Shown: one piece after another, positions 11,391 to 22,789 of the stretch
Layout of the letters: the number at the start of each line of letters is the position of its first letter
Numbering within the stretch: the stretch's first letter is position 1
Assembly (NCBI GenBank): GCA_018398815.1
Contig: CM031614.1
Span: forward strand, 50,507,628-50,571,627
From: Conus ventricosus
Taxonomy: Eukaryota > Mollusca > Gastropoda > Neogastropoda > Conidae
Direction of reading: 5' to 3'
Length of the DNA: 64,000 bases
Notes under the pieces: model-generated
Database searches by the model: none
What the model was told of the DNA's origin: nothing
The model's input: the letters and a program-made list of their open reading frames with translations, nothing else
Translations under genes and position numbers: made by a program

Positions 11391-11780
11391 CGGGGGGGGG
11401 GGGGGGGGGGGGGGAGAAACTGGAAAGGTGGTGATAGCAATGTATTAAACCATTCACCAAACGCCTGTGAAAAACATCGAAAAGTCAGGGAACATTGCCT
11501 TTTACAACTCTGCTTCTCTGCGCAGCTTTCCTTATAAATGTTGAACCGGTAATTACCGATATCGGGTATCATGTACGTTCTCTCGTCATGTTTGAGCGTT
11601 CTCCGTAATTTGGCGTTCTCACGACCCAGCAACTTCAAGTGAAGATTATGGACAGAAAGGAATCCAGGACACTTTGTCTTGGGGATATGAAAGCCAAATC
11701 TCCTGCAGGCAACTTGTCCTTGGAATTTGGCCCGAACGTTTAAAGAGAAAGAAAGAGAAGAGAGATAGAGAGCGAGAGAG

Positions 11781-11822
<42 letters not shown>

Positions 11823-12270
11823 TGTCAAAAGAAAATCTTCCAATGTGCAGCAAAAAATGTCATTAATTTGGTGCCAGTCGCATTCGAAGTCTATAAAAAA
11901 AAAAAAATAAAAAAAAGAAAGGGAAAAAAACCCCATCAAAAAACGTTTTGCTGCCAACTGCCCCTCAACCACCTAACCAGTTGATGGAAAGAAGTCGTTC
12001 GTCGTGATAAGCAGCAAGGAATTTTTACACAAATAGCAAGACTGACATAAAACAAGTCTTCTGACGGATTTACTGGTAGGTGGAGCTATCATGATAAATA
12101 ATGCTTACCGAGATGTCATTATTTTTTTGTGTGCTAATCCCTCTCCATTCTCCCTTCATCTCTCCCTCACAAGAAAGCTTTGCGCGAAATTCGAACACTG
12201 GCAATCATTCTCCATTCCACTCCTCCCCATCAACAAAACGAAATTGCTTTGACTTTCAACCAAAAAACAA
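11391..12270. repeat. Block D, contig 1 copy (matches 62530-63420)
   Basis: Beginning with a poly-G run, this stretch is alignable along its whole length to contig 3 at 62560-63420, about 300 bases before the signal peptide exon. It stops at gap 1. If the match continues, the contig 1 copy of that first exon would fall in the gap. It contains (GA)n at about 11755-11822 and A-rich runs near 11895. No coding sequence is evident. Confidence 0.65.
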
Positions 12271-13270
12271 NNNNNNNNNNNNNNNNNNNNNNNNNNNNNN
12301 NNNNNNNNNNNNNNNNNNNNNNNNNNNNNNNNNNNNNNNNNNNNNNNNNNNNNNNNNNNNNNNNNNNNNNNNNNNNNNNNNNNNNNNNNNNNNNNNNNNN
12401 NNNNNNNNNNNNNNNNNNNNNNNNNNNNNNNNNNNNNNNNNNNNNNNNNNNNNNNNNNNNNNNNNNNNNNNNNNNNNNNNNNNNNNNNNNNNNNNNNNNN
12501 NNNNNNNNNNNNNNNNNNNNNNNNNNNNNNNNNNNNNNNNNNNNNNNNNNNNNNNNNNNNNNNNNNNNNNNNNNNNNNNNNNNNNNNNNNNNNNNNNNNN
12601 NNNNNNNNNNNNNNNNNNNNNNNNNNNNNNNNNNNNNNNNNNNNNNNNNNNNNNNNNNNNNNNNNNNNNNNNNNNNNNNNNNNNNNNNNNNNNNNNNNNN
12701 NNNNNNNNNNNNNNNNNNNNNNNNNNNNNNNNNNNNNNNNNNNNNNNNNNNNNNNNNNNNNNNNNNNNNNNNNNNNNNNNNNNNNNNNNNNNNNNNNNNN
12801 NNNNNNNNNNNNNNNNNNNNNNNNNNNNNNNNNNNNNNNNNNNNNNNNNNNNNNNNNNNNNNNNNNNNNNNNNNNNNNNNNNNNNNNNNNNNNNNNNNNN
12901 NNNNNNNNNNNNNNNNNNNNNNNNNNNNNNNNNNNNNNNNNNNNNNNNNNNNNNNNNNNNNNNNNNNNNNNNNNNNNNNNNNNNNNNNNNNNNNNNNNNN
13001 NNNNNNNNNNNNNNNNNNNNNNNNNNNNNNNNNNNNNNNNNNNNNNNNNNNNNNNNNNNNNNNNNNNNNNNNNNNNNNNNNNNNNNNNNNNNNNNNNNNN
13101 NNNNNNNNNNNNNNNNNNNNNNNNNNNNNNNNNNNNNNNNNNNNNNNNNNNNNNNNNNNNNNNNNNNNNNNNNNNNNNNNNNNNNNNNNNNNNNNNNNNN
13201 NNNNNNNNNNNNNNNNNNNNNNNNNNNNNNNNNNNNNNNNNNNNNNNNNNNNNNNNNNNNNNNNNNNNNN
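12271..13270. other. Assembly gap, 1000 N
   Basis: Exactly 1000 undetermined bases, the usual size of a scaffolding placeholder, so the true distance is unknown. Open frames spanning it are meaningless. Confidence 1.
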
Positions 13271-14050
13271 GATCCATTCCCACTGCAGATTCCCATGCCC
13301 TCCAAATCTTAGGACGAAATCGTCAAAACCCATTGTTTCCTTCCCGACGATGGCGTATGGCTTCTACTGGCGAATAAAAACAAACGGTCACACACAAAAC
13401 CTTTACTCCTTGGTTGGGTACATGGGATTAATACTCGTCTGTCCATATAGGGAGTGTCGCATGAGTATCAGCCTGAGTAGCGAAGAAAAAAAAGCCCTTG
13501 TTCCTAGCACATGTGACATTGTGTTTAAAACGAAACTTTAGAACGCAATCAAATCTCACTCATATTCCATCCTTGAACTTGCCGTAAGTGTCTGTTGGAC
13601 ACTCCCGCGCGCACAACGACACGCCACCGCACACACCTGTTTGACCCCCAAATTCGTGATTGTAAATTTTTTTTAGCGATATTAGCGCGTATAATCGTTT
13701 CGCCGCATCTTTCTGACAAGGTAAAGACCGCGCTGGGAAATGTCTTCTTTCTGCTTTTGACCGAAACGGTAGTAGCAGACGAAACTTCGCGTTTATAATG
13801 TTCTTTCTACGATTTTTTTTTCCTGTAATTTTTTTTTTTTTTTTTTTTTTTGGGGGGGGGGCGTAATTTCCCGTAATTTAGATTTCATTTGTTTCCCGTT
13901 AAAAATTACGCTCCAAATAATAGGGTTAGGTCCTGCACACCACGCGACAGATTTGTGTCGTCTCCTCATCTGAAATTTCAGATAATTTTCGAGACAAAAA
14001 ATTAAATCGTCAACTGGTCGCTCATCTCACCTCCACAGAGAATTACTCAC
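13271..14050. other. Start of contig 2, no gene recognised
   Basis: AT-rich unique sequence with a T/G homopolymer junction at about 13830-13861. The frame open after the gap shows no recognisable domain. Confidence 0.45.
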
Positions 14051-14209
14051 ACGCAGAAATTGTCTCCGTCGGAGAATAACCATCCATACATTTAATTTCT
14101 TCTCTTGGCACTCGGCGTTTGGACACCACAGTCTACGAAGTTCTCGCAGTCTGCGTCCACTTGGTTCCCTTGACACAAACCACACACGGGCGGTGAACTT
14201 TTTTGAACG
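14051..14209 (-). CDS. EB-like module exon (frame disturbed)
   Basis: The minus strand shows an acceptor TTGTATTTGCAG and a donor GTGAGTAA enclosing 159 nt, a multiple of three, phase 1 to phase 1. The beginning and end share one frame: the end reads EIKCMDGYSPTETISA, and the split last codon would complete a cysteine with a following GT. This is a typical C-x-x-G-Y-x-P ending of an EB-like module. The middle only makes cysteine-rich sense in the other frames (VDADCENFVDCGVQTP and CPNAECQE). Two compensating indels are therefore likely, either consensus errors or real decay. It is the most downstream recognised exon of the minus-strand gene in contig 2. Function unknown. Confidence 0.5.
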
Positions 14210-15788
14210 CTGCAAATACAATTTGCATGCAGGTGAAGACTAGTAGGGGAGCAGGAGGAAAGAGCAGGTCCGTTCAGACCTCTCTTCCTTCGCCAAAGAG
14301 AACACCAAAAAAAAAAAAAGTCTATGCTCAATCGAGATCTTTTGAAATGCATCCGTTTCCCGGTTTTGGGTCATTGTGTTTTGTACTCGAGTCAGGTGTC
14401 AAAAGAGTTCAAAACTTGGGATAACTACTAGGTCTTGGGACAGACCCCTCGTGCAAGAGCATGCTCACACCGCGTGTTTATGTTCACGCGTGTGTAAGCA
14501 AGGCAGAATGTCTGTGTGCGATTGAGGAAGCGTGTGCCTGCGTGTGTCGAGCAAAGCTGTCATGGTGTGTTCATTGCGTTCACTAAGATCGGTAGGAGGG
14601 ACAACACTGGAAGTCTGGTGTTCATACGTTTTAATCATCTTTTTACTCACTTTGAACTATATACTTAATTTTTTTTTTAACTTCAGATTAAAAAATAAAA
14701 AACATTACCACACGCGTTTCTCCATCCTTGTTCTCGAAGGCCGTTTCTATGCAGGCAATTTGCTCTCTGTACATTCGGGTTTTCTCCACACGGGTGTTGG
14801 GTCGCAGTTTTTGCCAGGTACTTACTAGAAAAACACAGACACGCGCGCGCGCGCGCGCGCACACAACACACCAACCACACACGCGCACGCCAACCACCAC
14901 CATGACGCGGCGCACACCCACTTTCACGTTAAAAGAAAAGCAAGCATAGGATCTTCCGAGGCGCTCAGTCTTTGCCAGAAGCAAACATGTTTTTTTTTAT
15001 AACAAAGCCGATGCAAAGATGCACCAAAAACATGCGCGGGCGACACACACTCGGGCACCGACACAAGACTTTGTTAAAACCCGGCGACATAGGGACGGGG
15101 TGAGGGCAGGCTGCCGTCATCCCAAGTTTGGAAGGAAAGTCGGGCGAGGAGGGTGGCGCTTTTGGAAAAAAACAACCAACACACAAATGTAGGTCAACAC
15201 AAAACACTGAGGCCACCAACCCGAGGCGCGGGCGCCGTCCTATTCTGTCAACTAATTTGCTGCAGCACCCTGTTTACAGAAAAAAAGTGGATGTAATAAA
15301 CGGGGGACGGTGCGGCAGGGGAATGGGGGGTGGGGGGGGGGGGGGGGGGGGGTGTTGAGGGTGGCGAGGTAGGGCTTGGGAAATGCTGCAGGTTTTTCCA
15401 ACCAAAATCAAGGGAATGACCGTCAAGTAGAAGCTTAGAGATGATATTATACCTCCACCCCATCAGATCTCCCGATCTATTAAAAACTTTATAACACTAA
15501 TATACTCTTCTCTATAAAATCCCACCCCCCACTTTAATCAACACATCTTTATTCCAACCCAATAAAACAACCAATAAAACTTCAAATATATATCACACTA
15601 CCCCCTACCTAATTATACCTAACCATACCCATTACCATAACAAACCCCAAAAAACCCTACAAAAAACCCCCCCCACCCCCAAAAAAAAAAACAAAATACC
15701 CTAGTACCCACCCCCCCCACCCTCCCCCCCCCCCCCATTAAACCTATTATCCTCCTCCACCCCCCATTCGGATATTTTTGAGACTTAC
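14210..15788. other. Intron sequence
   Basis: No gene is supported. Contains GC/CA alternation at about 14841-14890, a poly-G run at 15327-15352 and an unusually G-poor stretch (plus strand) at about 15480-15760, rich in A, C and CCCC runs. Confidence 0.45.
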
Positions 15789-15815
15789 CTCGCAAGAGCC
15801 CAAAAGGCATATTTA
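15789..15815 (-). CDS. Candidate 27-nt microexon
   Basis: On the minus strand an acceptor TTTTTCATGCGTTTCAG and a strong donor GAG|GTAAGT enclose just 27 nt. Read in phase 1 to phase 1 it gives Asn-Met-Pro-Phe-Gly-Leu-Leu-Arg with no stop. The phase matches the neighbouring EB-like exons, so inclusion or skipping would keep the frame. It has no cysteine and no homologue in the window. It could be a chance pair of splice signals. Confidence 0.3.
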
Positions 15816-15862
15816 CTGAAACGCATGAAAAATTATAATTTAAAATTAAGGCGCGCGCTAAA

Positions 15863-15903
<41 letters not shown>

Positions 15904-16009
15904 AACACACTGCACAAACACACACACACACCGCCCGGAAAGAAAAACAAACCTCACAGGAGCGCTTTCAACACCAGCCAAAACAACGCGCACAGTGGTA
16001 AGTGGATAT
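15816..16009. repeat. (CA)n microsatellite and flank
   Basis: (CA)n with a few CAAA interruptions spans about 15866-15932. No gene. Confidence 0.8.
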
Positions 16010-16600
16010 TGTTATGCAGATTCCAGGAAAAGATGTGTCTTTAGTTTTAAAGTCTCTAAAGAGTCCGTGTTTCGACAAACGAAAGGGAGACTATTCCACT
16101 GACCAGGTGACTGTAAGAGAAAGATCGTTGGCTTGAAAGTTTTCAGGGAGCGGAGGGCCAGGACAAGAGACAGAATCGGTGGCATGCGGTTGAGAAGCGA
16201 GACGGACCATAGAGAAGGAGGGCTGAGAGGTAGGGAGCCAGATTATCTCAGCGATTTGAAAACCAGGAGAACTTAAGTCAATGAGAGATGATTGGGACGC
16301 CAGTGTAAGGATGACTGAATTGGTGTACGTGATCAGATCTAGAGGAGCGGGAGATCAGAGGGCGGATTGTTCTGAACTTTTTGAAGTTTAGTGATGAGCG
16401 TTAAGGGAATCCGGAAAGGAGGGAGTTACAATAGTCGAGCCGAGACGAAAAAGCACAGATTAGAGGCTTCAGAGCATTTTGATAGCAAGGAAGCAGCAAA
16501 CTGAGCTGATTCTACGAAGTTCAAGGTAGCAGACTTGCTCAATTAGAGATATGTTGTTTGAAGGAGTTTTGTGCCGTGTAACGCCGATGTTATGAACAGA
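16010..16600 (-). mobile_element. CR1/L2-like LINE reverse transcriptase C-terminal fragment
   Basis: The minus strand encodes RLDYCNSLLSGFP at about 16405-16440, the hallmark of the reverse transcriptase thumb region in CR1/L2-type LINEs. It is followed in broken frames by segments matching the usual LHW-P, LSLT-VLLVFKSL and P-GQWNSLP blocks down to about 16020. Stops and frame breaks occur throughout, so this is an old dead copy lying in an intron of the minus-strand EB-like gene. Clade assignment rests on the motif only. Confidence 0.7.
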
Positions 16601-17023
16601 CACGTTAGATTTATGTCGTTTCCATCAATTTATAGAACTAGGGAGAGAATAATAGATTCTTATTGTGTTTTTGAGCAATGAGAATTCATTTCGTGTTTTG
16701 TCTGCCGTTAATTTGTTTGTTATTGTGCATCAATGATTTTAATATCGGTAATGCATGACATGAGAAGAGATCATTTCATGAAGCGATGAGATGGTGCCGC
16801 CCTTTTGCCTACCATCTTGTTGGCGTTACCTACGCCTTCCCCGGGGAAGAAATGCCACAGACCAGCCACATCGTAGGTAAGAGAGAGGGAGGATCATCAA
16901 AGAAGCCACTGGACAAAACCACCCCCCCCCCCCCCCCCCCCCCCCCCCACCTCGCCTCCTCCGCTGCCTCTTTTCTTTTGGCTGCTTAGGAAAGAAGACA
17001 CCAAAAACAATAGCCAAAATTAC
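16601..17023. other. Intron sequence
   Basis: Contains a poly-C run at about 16921-16949. No gene recognised. Confidence 0.45.
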
Positions 17024-17147
17024 CACATTTTTTCATGTCGTAGGAAGGCAAGAAGTCGGTCTTGCACGCGCACTTGTCGGAGGAGCAGTCGGCTTTGTCG
17101 CGATGCAGACTTTTCGGCGCTCCGCAGGCATCTCCGGATCTTTTCTC
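17024..17147 (-). CDS. EB-like module exon (one extra base)
   Basis: The minus strand reads GDACGAPKSLHRDKADC, then CSSDKCACKTDFLPSYDMKKC, between an acceptor GTAGTTGCAG and a donor GTAATT. The cysteine pattern C-x(13)-C-x(4)-C-x-C-x(10)-C fits a compact EB-like module. The exon is 124 nt, and its start is in a different phase from the cysteine frame. Compared with exons A2 and B2, which begin Val-Lys-Ile-Asp/Gly-Gly, there is one extra C near the start. Without it the exon would be 123 nt, phase 1-1, and begin Glu-Lys-Ile-Gly-Asp-Ala-Cys. Either a sequencing indel or a real frameshift. Function unknown. Confidence 0.6.
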
Positions 17148-18357
17148 CTGCAACTACAAGGGTGTGACCGAGACTGATGGTTTTGTCACCATTTGATGGG
17201 GATTCAGGGGCGCGGCAGGAGGTCCAGGTCCAAACGCTGCCCCACGTCTCAACCACAGGGAAACGTGACTCTTAAAAGGAGGCCTTATCGGGCACATGTC
17301 AACACACCACACTGCGCGCTCGACACGCAGACACACACACCGGCAATCGTCTTCACGGAAACCGAAGCACTGTTAAACTAAAAACGCGTCAAGCAGACCG
17401 CGTTTACATACAAACGTACACTTGGGGGTGAGGGTGTGTTGGGGAACTCAAACTGCTCTTTCTATTCGTGCGTAGTGTGTGCGCGTGTGCGCGTAGTGTG
17501 GCGCGCGCGCGCCGTTATCGTCTCATTGTGAGTGCGACGTGTGTGCGCGTGCTTGCGCCGCGCGCGCGTGTGTGAGCGTGTGATGTGCGCGTTGTTGTGG
17601 CGTGCTTGCGCGCGCCGTTGTGTGCGTTGGGCGATATTCAATTATTACCCCCCCCCCTTTTTTTTTTTAAAACTCCCGTTCTTAAGCATCTGCGTCACTT
17701 TCAGTATGCATGTCTCCATGCGTTCATTCAAGTGTACAATGCCAGAATCGTCTCCTCCCAACGAAACGCTGCCGCTCGCCTTCCAAACAGTTTGTAGCGT
17801 TTTCTTTTTCCATCAAAGGTTCAAATGAATTTGATCAGAAAGGTTATAGAAAGCCACGAATTTAACAAAAATGTTAGGACACGTTTACTACTTAAACGGA
17901 TCGTTTCAAGGAGAGACGAGAGAGAGAGTGCGAGAGAAGCACGCTTCAAAGAAACGTTATCGTGTGAAGTTTTCGAACGGGGGGGGGGGGGGGGGGGGGG
18001 AGGGGTGTACACCGGATCCCCATTCACAGCGGCATACCGACTGCTCCATGCGCGCCGGCAGTCTACAGCAGCAGTCAACCAAGGCAACAGGCCAAAGGAG
18101 AACCGCACCGCAGCCGGACTGTTTCAGCGGTGTAGAGTGCGTCGCCTGTTTCTGATCAACACACTGCCAGTACGCACCTGTCATAAACTAACTTCGTCAT
18201 GTCCCCCCACTTCCCCCTTCACGGGAACCCGATAACCAGCGAAGGAAAGGGTATCACTAGCGGCGTGTCCTTGGGGTGTGTGGGTTGGTGGCACTGGCAA
18301 CTGCACGCTACTACTTTCTGGTCTGTCGACGGGCGAGGAATATGACAGACAACTTAC
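17148..18357. other. Intron sequence
   Basis: No gene recognised. Contains GCGC/TGTG-rich sequence at about 17465-17630, a C/T homopolymer pair at 17647-17669 and a poly-G run at 17981-18000. Confidence 0.45.
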
Positions 18358-18480
18358 GGCACTTGGTTTTGTCCGTCGTGTGCCAGGTTGGGGACAGTGC
18401 TAGTTAATGTTGGGTGTTCCCCTCACAGGTGGCGCCGGTGAGGGATTCAGTAGCGTCAGGCATTCCTCCCGCGGACTTCA
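18358..18480 (-). pseudogene. EB-like exon with an in-frame stop
   Basis: The minus strand has an acceptor GGTACCAG and a strong donor GTAAGTTG enclosing 123 nt, phase 1-1, a multiple of three. The frame begins Val-Lys-Ser-Ala-Gly-Gly and ends LSPTWHTTDKTKC, close in style to the module ends at 14051 and 17024. The middle has only one cysteine and a TAA stop. A different frame there contains Glu-Cys-Leu-Thr. It may be a decayed module or an exon spoiled by two indels. Position and phase agree with its being part of the same minus-strand gene. Confidence 0.45.
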
Positions 18481-19450
18481 CTGGTACCACAAAAAAAAAA
18501 AATTAATTTTAAAACAAAAACAAAGAAAAAACGTTGTCAAAGAATGGATTTCTAAAAGATTGCTGAATTTTCCATTAAAACCACACCAATCAGCACTACT
18601 CAAATATCACCCTCAACTCCCCCCAACAAAAATAAAAAAAAAAACCCAAAAAACCCCAAAGTTTGGCACTAACTTCTGCCGCTTCCTTTCGTTCACTCTA
18701 GTCGCAGTCTTTTTTTTTCAACAATCCCTTCCTTTGTGCTAGCCTCTCTGTACGCCACGCCACTACGTCTCACTCGTTTCATAGCGATTTTTTTTTTTTT
18801 TTTTTTGGGGGGGGGGGGGGGAGGGGGGGTAGATCTGACGAAAACCGACAGCAGAATTGTGGCTCCAACAACACGTACGTTTGAATCACAGAGGATACTA
18901 CAAGTCGGGTTAAAAATTCTGCTCCCCTGGTGAAATAACATGCACGGCCATAATGCCAAAGATATACTTCGACACGGATTCGCTTGCAGAAATGAACAGA
19001 GCTCACAACAAAGGAGACGCCCCTCCCACTAATGCTTTCCCCACCCCAAATACCTTGTATCCGTACCTCTACACAAAACTGGCACACGAACGAAGACGGA
19101 ATGACGCATTTATGCTGTCTGGCACGCCTCTTCTTCCATTCAATATAATCATGCACACGGACGATCCGTGACAGATACTTGGAAACCTCAGTTGTTGGAC
19201 TGGTCGGAAAAGAAATCTAACCGATGCAGCTAAACACTCTACACAACGCCCAAGGCCATTAACCAAAAAATAGATGCTGCTTGCGTCAAGAAATCGCCCC
19301 CAGCACAAATAACACTCCAACAGGACATCCCGCAAAAAAAGGAGTTCCAAGCTAGCCTTTATAATAGCCTGTACTTTAGCGGAACACTAAGGTCGGCTGG
19401 ACTGGTCAGTCACTGGTTAACCAGGTTGGTCGTCCTGGACTGGTCCAGTA
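18481..19450. other. Intron sequence
   Basis: No gene recognised. Contains a T run joined to a poly-G run (about 18790-18827) and several A-rich stretches. Confidence 0.45.
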
Positions 19451-19454
19451 ACGC

Positions 19455-19640
19455 GGCACTTAACCAGTCGTCGCTTTGGTCTGTTACAGGTTATCCATGT
19501 CGTCACCCCAGGACAAGCCGTACCGCATTCGTCGTACCCAGTAACAAAGTGTGGCCGGCACGCGTCACATGCTCACATCTATTGACCATGCAGACTCGGT
19601 GACACTTCGTTTGAGGTTGGTCGCATGTGATCATTTCGTG
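19455..19640 (-). CDS. Candidate TIL-like cysteine-rich coding segment
   Basis: The minus strand reads ITCDQPQTKCHRVCMVNRCE in one frame. After a shift of frame it reads GYDECGTACPGVTTWITC, followed by a Pro-Lys-rich stretch and another cysteine. CGTACP followed by ITC, KC, VC and RCE is the spacing of trypsin inhibitor-like (TIL) cysteine-rich domains, which often occur in tandem in molluscan secreted proteins. The two halves would represent the end of one module and the start of the next. Clear splice sites at both ends were not found, and the frame shift means it is not intact as written. It may be a further exon of the same gene, a decayed one, or a coincidence. Confidence 0.35.
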
Positions 19641-22449
19641 TTGCATGGGAGGTGTGGTCTTTTTACAGTGACAGATCCCGTTTGTGGGGTTTCAAAGTAG
19701 CGTCTACTTAACCTTTTTTTGTGGGGAGGGGGGGAGGGGTTATCTGTGGGAGAAATATGCTACGTCCTTTATCTTTTATCCAAATATTTTCGGGTTATTT
19801 GGGCGTGGGGGGTGGGGTGGGGAGATGGGGGAGGAAAGAGAGCGGGGTGGAGGTGGGGGGTTGTTCAACAAAAGGAGACGCTACTTTACCTCCACAACAT
19901 GTAGCTAATACAAAGGAAAAATGTTTTAGAGTATACGAAACAGGCTTCAAGTTATGGGAACCTCCCTTCGCCCTTTTCTATCGGTTGATCGTGCAAATGC
20001 CAAGTTTTGTGACTTCCCGGTCGGTTACATGCTCAAGAGTCATCCGACGTGTCTGAACTGTGCTGGACGGGCGTCACTTTCGTCTCCGTACGTCCGAGTC
20101 CAGGACCAAGAGGTTCAGAGCTGGTTTTCCCTAACCGCGGCGCGCCTTTCATCAGCAGGCTGTGTCATTCATCCAGGAGCACCCTTCTTTACACAGAAGT
20201 CGTGGGCTCTTTAAGCTTACATTGTGTCTCCACTCATCAATCTTCAATCATTTGGTTGGCGGAGAGGATGCCAGACATTTTCTGTTCGCACGAAAATGCG
20301 ATACTCGTAAATGGCATTTTTCTTATTTCAATTTTCATGTGGATGAATATACGGTGGGGATGGAGGGTGATAGGGAGACAGTAGAGTTAGAGTGAGAGAG
20401 AGAGTAGAGATAGGAGGAAGGAGAGAGAGAGGAGAGGGAGAGAGAGAGAGAGAGAGGAGGGGTGGTGGGCAGTAAGGGGTTGAGGCCGCGGGTCGCAGAA
20501 GGGCAGGGGTGTGGATCGTGAACGACTGTGCATGTTTTACAGGTGCTGCGGTGCCCAAGGTGGTAGAACGGGCTGGTACGGTGCAGACCGATAGCAGTTG
20601 ACTCGCATCCTGATATTATTATTTCGGGTATTTATATAGCGCTATCCTCGGTTCACAGAACCACGCTCTAAGCGCTTTACAATAAACACTCCTCACTACT
20701 GTCAACGGGCTTGCCTACCAGGTAGAGCCGGCCGAAGAGCAGCTACTGGCGCTCATTCGTCGTTTCCCGTACCATTCAAATATCAGTCACTCATTTTCAT
20801 TTATCTCTTTATTCCTCCAGTTTCTCAGTCACTCATTTTCATTTATCTCATTTATTCTCCAGTTTCTCAATAAGGATTGAAGCGATGTTTATACGTGTCC
20901 TCCACTTCCACCGGTACACGATGGCACACGACAACAGCGTTTTCCTTCAGTCACAGTTTGGGTCTTTTTGTTCTTTCGACCAGGCCATGTATGCATAATG
21001 TACACACACACACACACACACACCACACCACAACGGGCAAAATAAATGAAGTGGTGGACCATCATCCAGGCATTTGTTACCTCATCGAAATATCCAAGCG
21101 TCTTATGTCTTGGTAACGACAATGAATCAACTGTTAAATCCTACGTTAAGGTGTATGGCTTGGGAGGAGTGTGGAGGGGGGGGGAGGGCGGGGGGAGTAG
21201 CAGGAAGTTTTGTTCCTACACTCGTTGAAATCCTTGCCAGGGACTCATTAACGGCATACAACAAGTCAATTCGGGAGATTCCGTACGTAGGGAGAGAGAC
21301 ACACCAACAAGCCATTAAACATATTACGTACAAAAAAACAGCACCATCCGACCTACAGACTTTTAGGCAGATACGCTCTCACGATGGTCGCGCCAGCTCC
21401 GCTTCATTCTGCCATCCCTTTTCTGCAGTGAACAGTTGTGAGAACACACAAACCCACACACATGCACACACACAACACCACACACACACACACACACAAC
21501 CACCACAACCAACCCTCACCCCTCCATAAGCTATAGAAAAATATTAAACTGGGTTCTTGTAAACCTCACGTGGTCACGCTAGAAACAAAACACGGCAGGT
21601 GGGAGCGATCAATGACCTTTCAAAAAGGAAAAAAATGGTTGGACGTTGGGACTATGCATGGAATATAAATGAAATGGAGAGAAGGCTCACATGCTTTTTT
21701 AAAAAATTCTCAAAGATCACTTAACTGCTAGCTATTAGCTTTCGGGAGCCCTTGTGGATCGATGGTAGCTAAGAAATCCAAGCAACTGTACACAATAGTA
21801 CCTCGGGTTGTGTGGCGGGGCCTCGGCGGTGATCCATGCACCCACAACAGGATGTGGACCAACGCAGTGTAGCTTTCCGACAAGGGAGAGATAAACGTGT
21901 TGAAATCCACCTTCTTGAAATCCAGTTTCCTCCCCCTACTATTGGACAGCCGAGATGGCATGAGGGGCGGGAGGAGGGGAAGTGGAGGCTCGGAGGGAGA
22001 GGGGGAGGGGGCGGGGTGGGTTTTCTTAAAATCCAGCGAGCGGCGCGAGCGAAAACGAGAGAGAGAGAGAGAAGAGCGAGTGCCGGTGCGTGCGGTTTGC
22101 GCAGCAGCAGCGTCACTGCTACTCCGCATTTTGTGAACCGAATACTTAAATCCGAGAATTTTTGTTCTGGTTGATTTTTAATAATAAAAAAAAAAAAACT
22201 ACAGACAGCTCTTACTTGCTATGTAAAAAACCATATTTGCCGAAAAAACCCTTTTTTGGGGAGGACCACGTTTGGTTTTCAAGAGAGAAGCTAAAGAACG
22301 CCGAAGTGGGACGAGGAGGGGAGGGGGGAATCGGTGGGGAGTGGGGATAGAGTCCGTGTTTATTTTCAAATCTTACCTAGCTACCAGTTACCGCTCCACA
22401 GCCGAGGAAAACTGTCAAAGCGTCCCTTTAAATCATTTTTTTTTTTCAG
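19641..22449. other. Intron or intergenic sequence
   Basis: Contains G-rich sequence at 19720-19860, (GA)n-like sequence at 20391-20460, short (CA)n tracts at 21001-21025 and 21440-21500, and purine-rich sequence at 21960-22075. A possible short interspersed element lies at 20620-20770. No gene with recognisable domains was found. Confidence 0.45.
20620..20770. repeat. Possible short interspersed repeat with a TATAGCGC / GCGCTTTACAA core
   Basis: The stretch holds TATTTATATAGCGCTAT and, about 45 bases on, TAAGCGCTTTACAATAAAC. This paired core is one I associate with common short repeats in marine invertebrate genomes (from memory, not checked). A single copy is seen here, so the assignment is tentative. 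Confidence 0.3.
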
Positions 22450-22498
22450 TCTGCAAGTCTTGTATCTCGGGCAATGCAGAAGCAGCCCGTTTCATCAG
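22450..22498 (+). CDS. Candidate plus-strand internal exon
   Basis: A good acceptor (more than ten pyrimidines then CAG) and a donor GTAAAG bracket 49 nt. In phase 1 to phase 2 it encodes CKSCISGNAEAARFI with no stop. The C-x-x-C suggests a metal-binding or disulphide motif. It lies on the strand opposite to the EB-like gene, immediately left of the Tc1 element, with no partner exon found. I do not recognise the protein; it could be fortuitous. Confidence 0.25.
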
Positions 22499-22789
22499 GT
22501 AAAGGCGCCGTGTGCGTCACGGACCTCAACACCATGTACTGTATATACAGGGTCGAACGTTAATTAAGACCACTTATTCACAGTCTCACAAAACATAGAA
22601 AGAAAAAACGAACCAACGTCAGCAAACTTTATACTGTTTTAATTTCATTATCACGTGAACACATTTTGTCACTTTCATCGAAAAAAAAAATCATTCCTTT
22701 TGATTAGACGGGAGTCCCCCCAACCCCCCCCCCCACCCCCCCCCCCCCCCCCCCCCGGAGGCCCGATATGGACTACCCCCAAATTGACA

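Noticed and set aside
12101..13541. Long open frames across 12271-13270
   Set aside because: They consist almost entirely of undetermined bases in the gap.
13271..13541. Open plus-strand frame right after gap 1
   Set aside because: No cysteine pattern, domain or splice signals; about 90 residues open is expected by chance in this composition.
16786..16989. Plus-strand open frame MRWCRPFAYHLVG with a GTAAGA donor after it
   Set aside because: No acceptor and no recognisable domain; it runs into a poly-C tract.
19069..19350. A 93-residue minus-strand open frame with several cysteines
   Set aside because: Cysteine spacing does not fit EB or TIL modules and no splice sites frame it.
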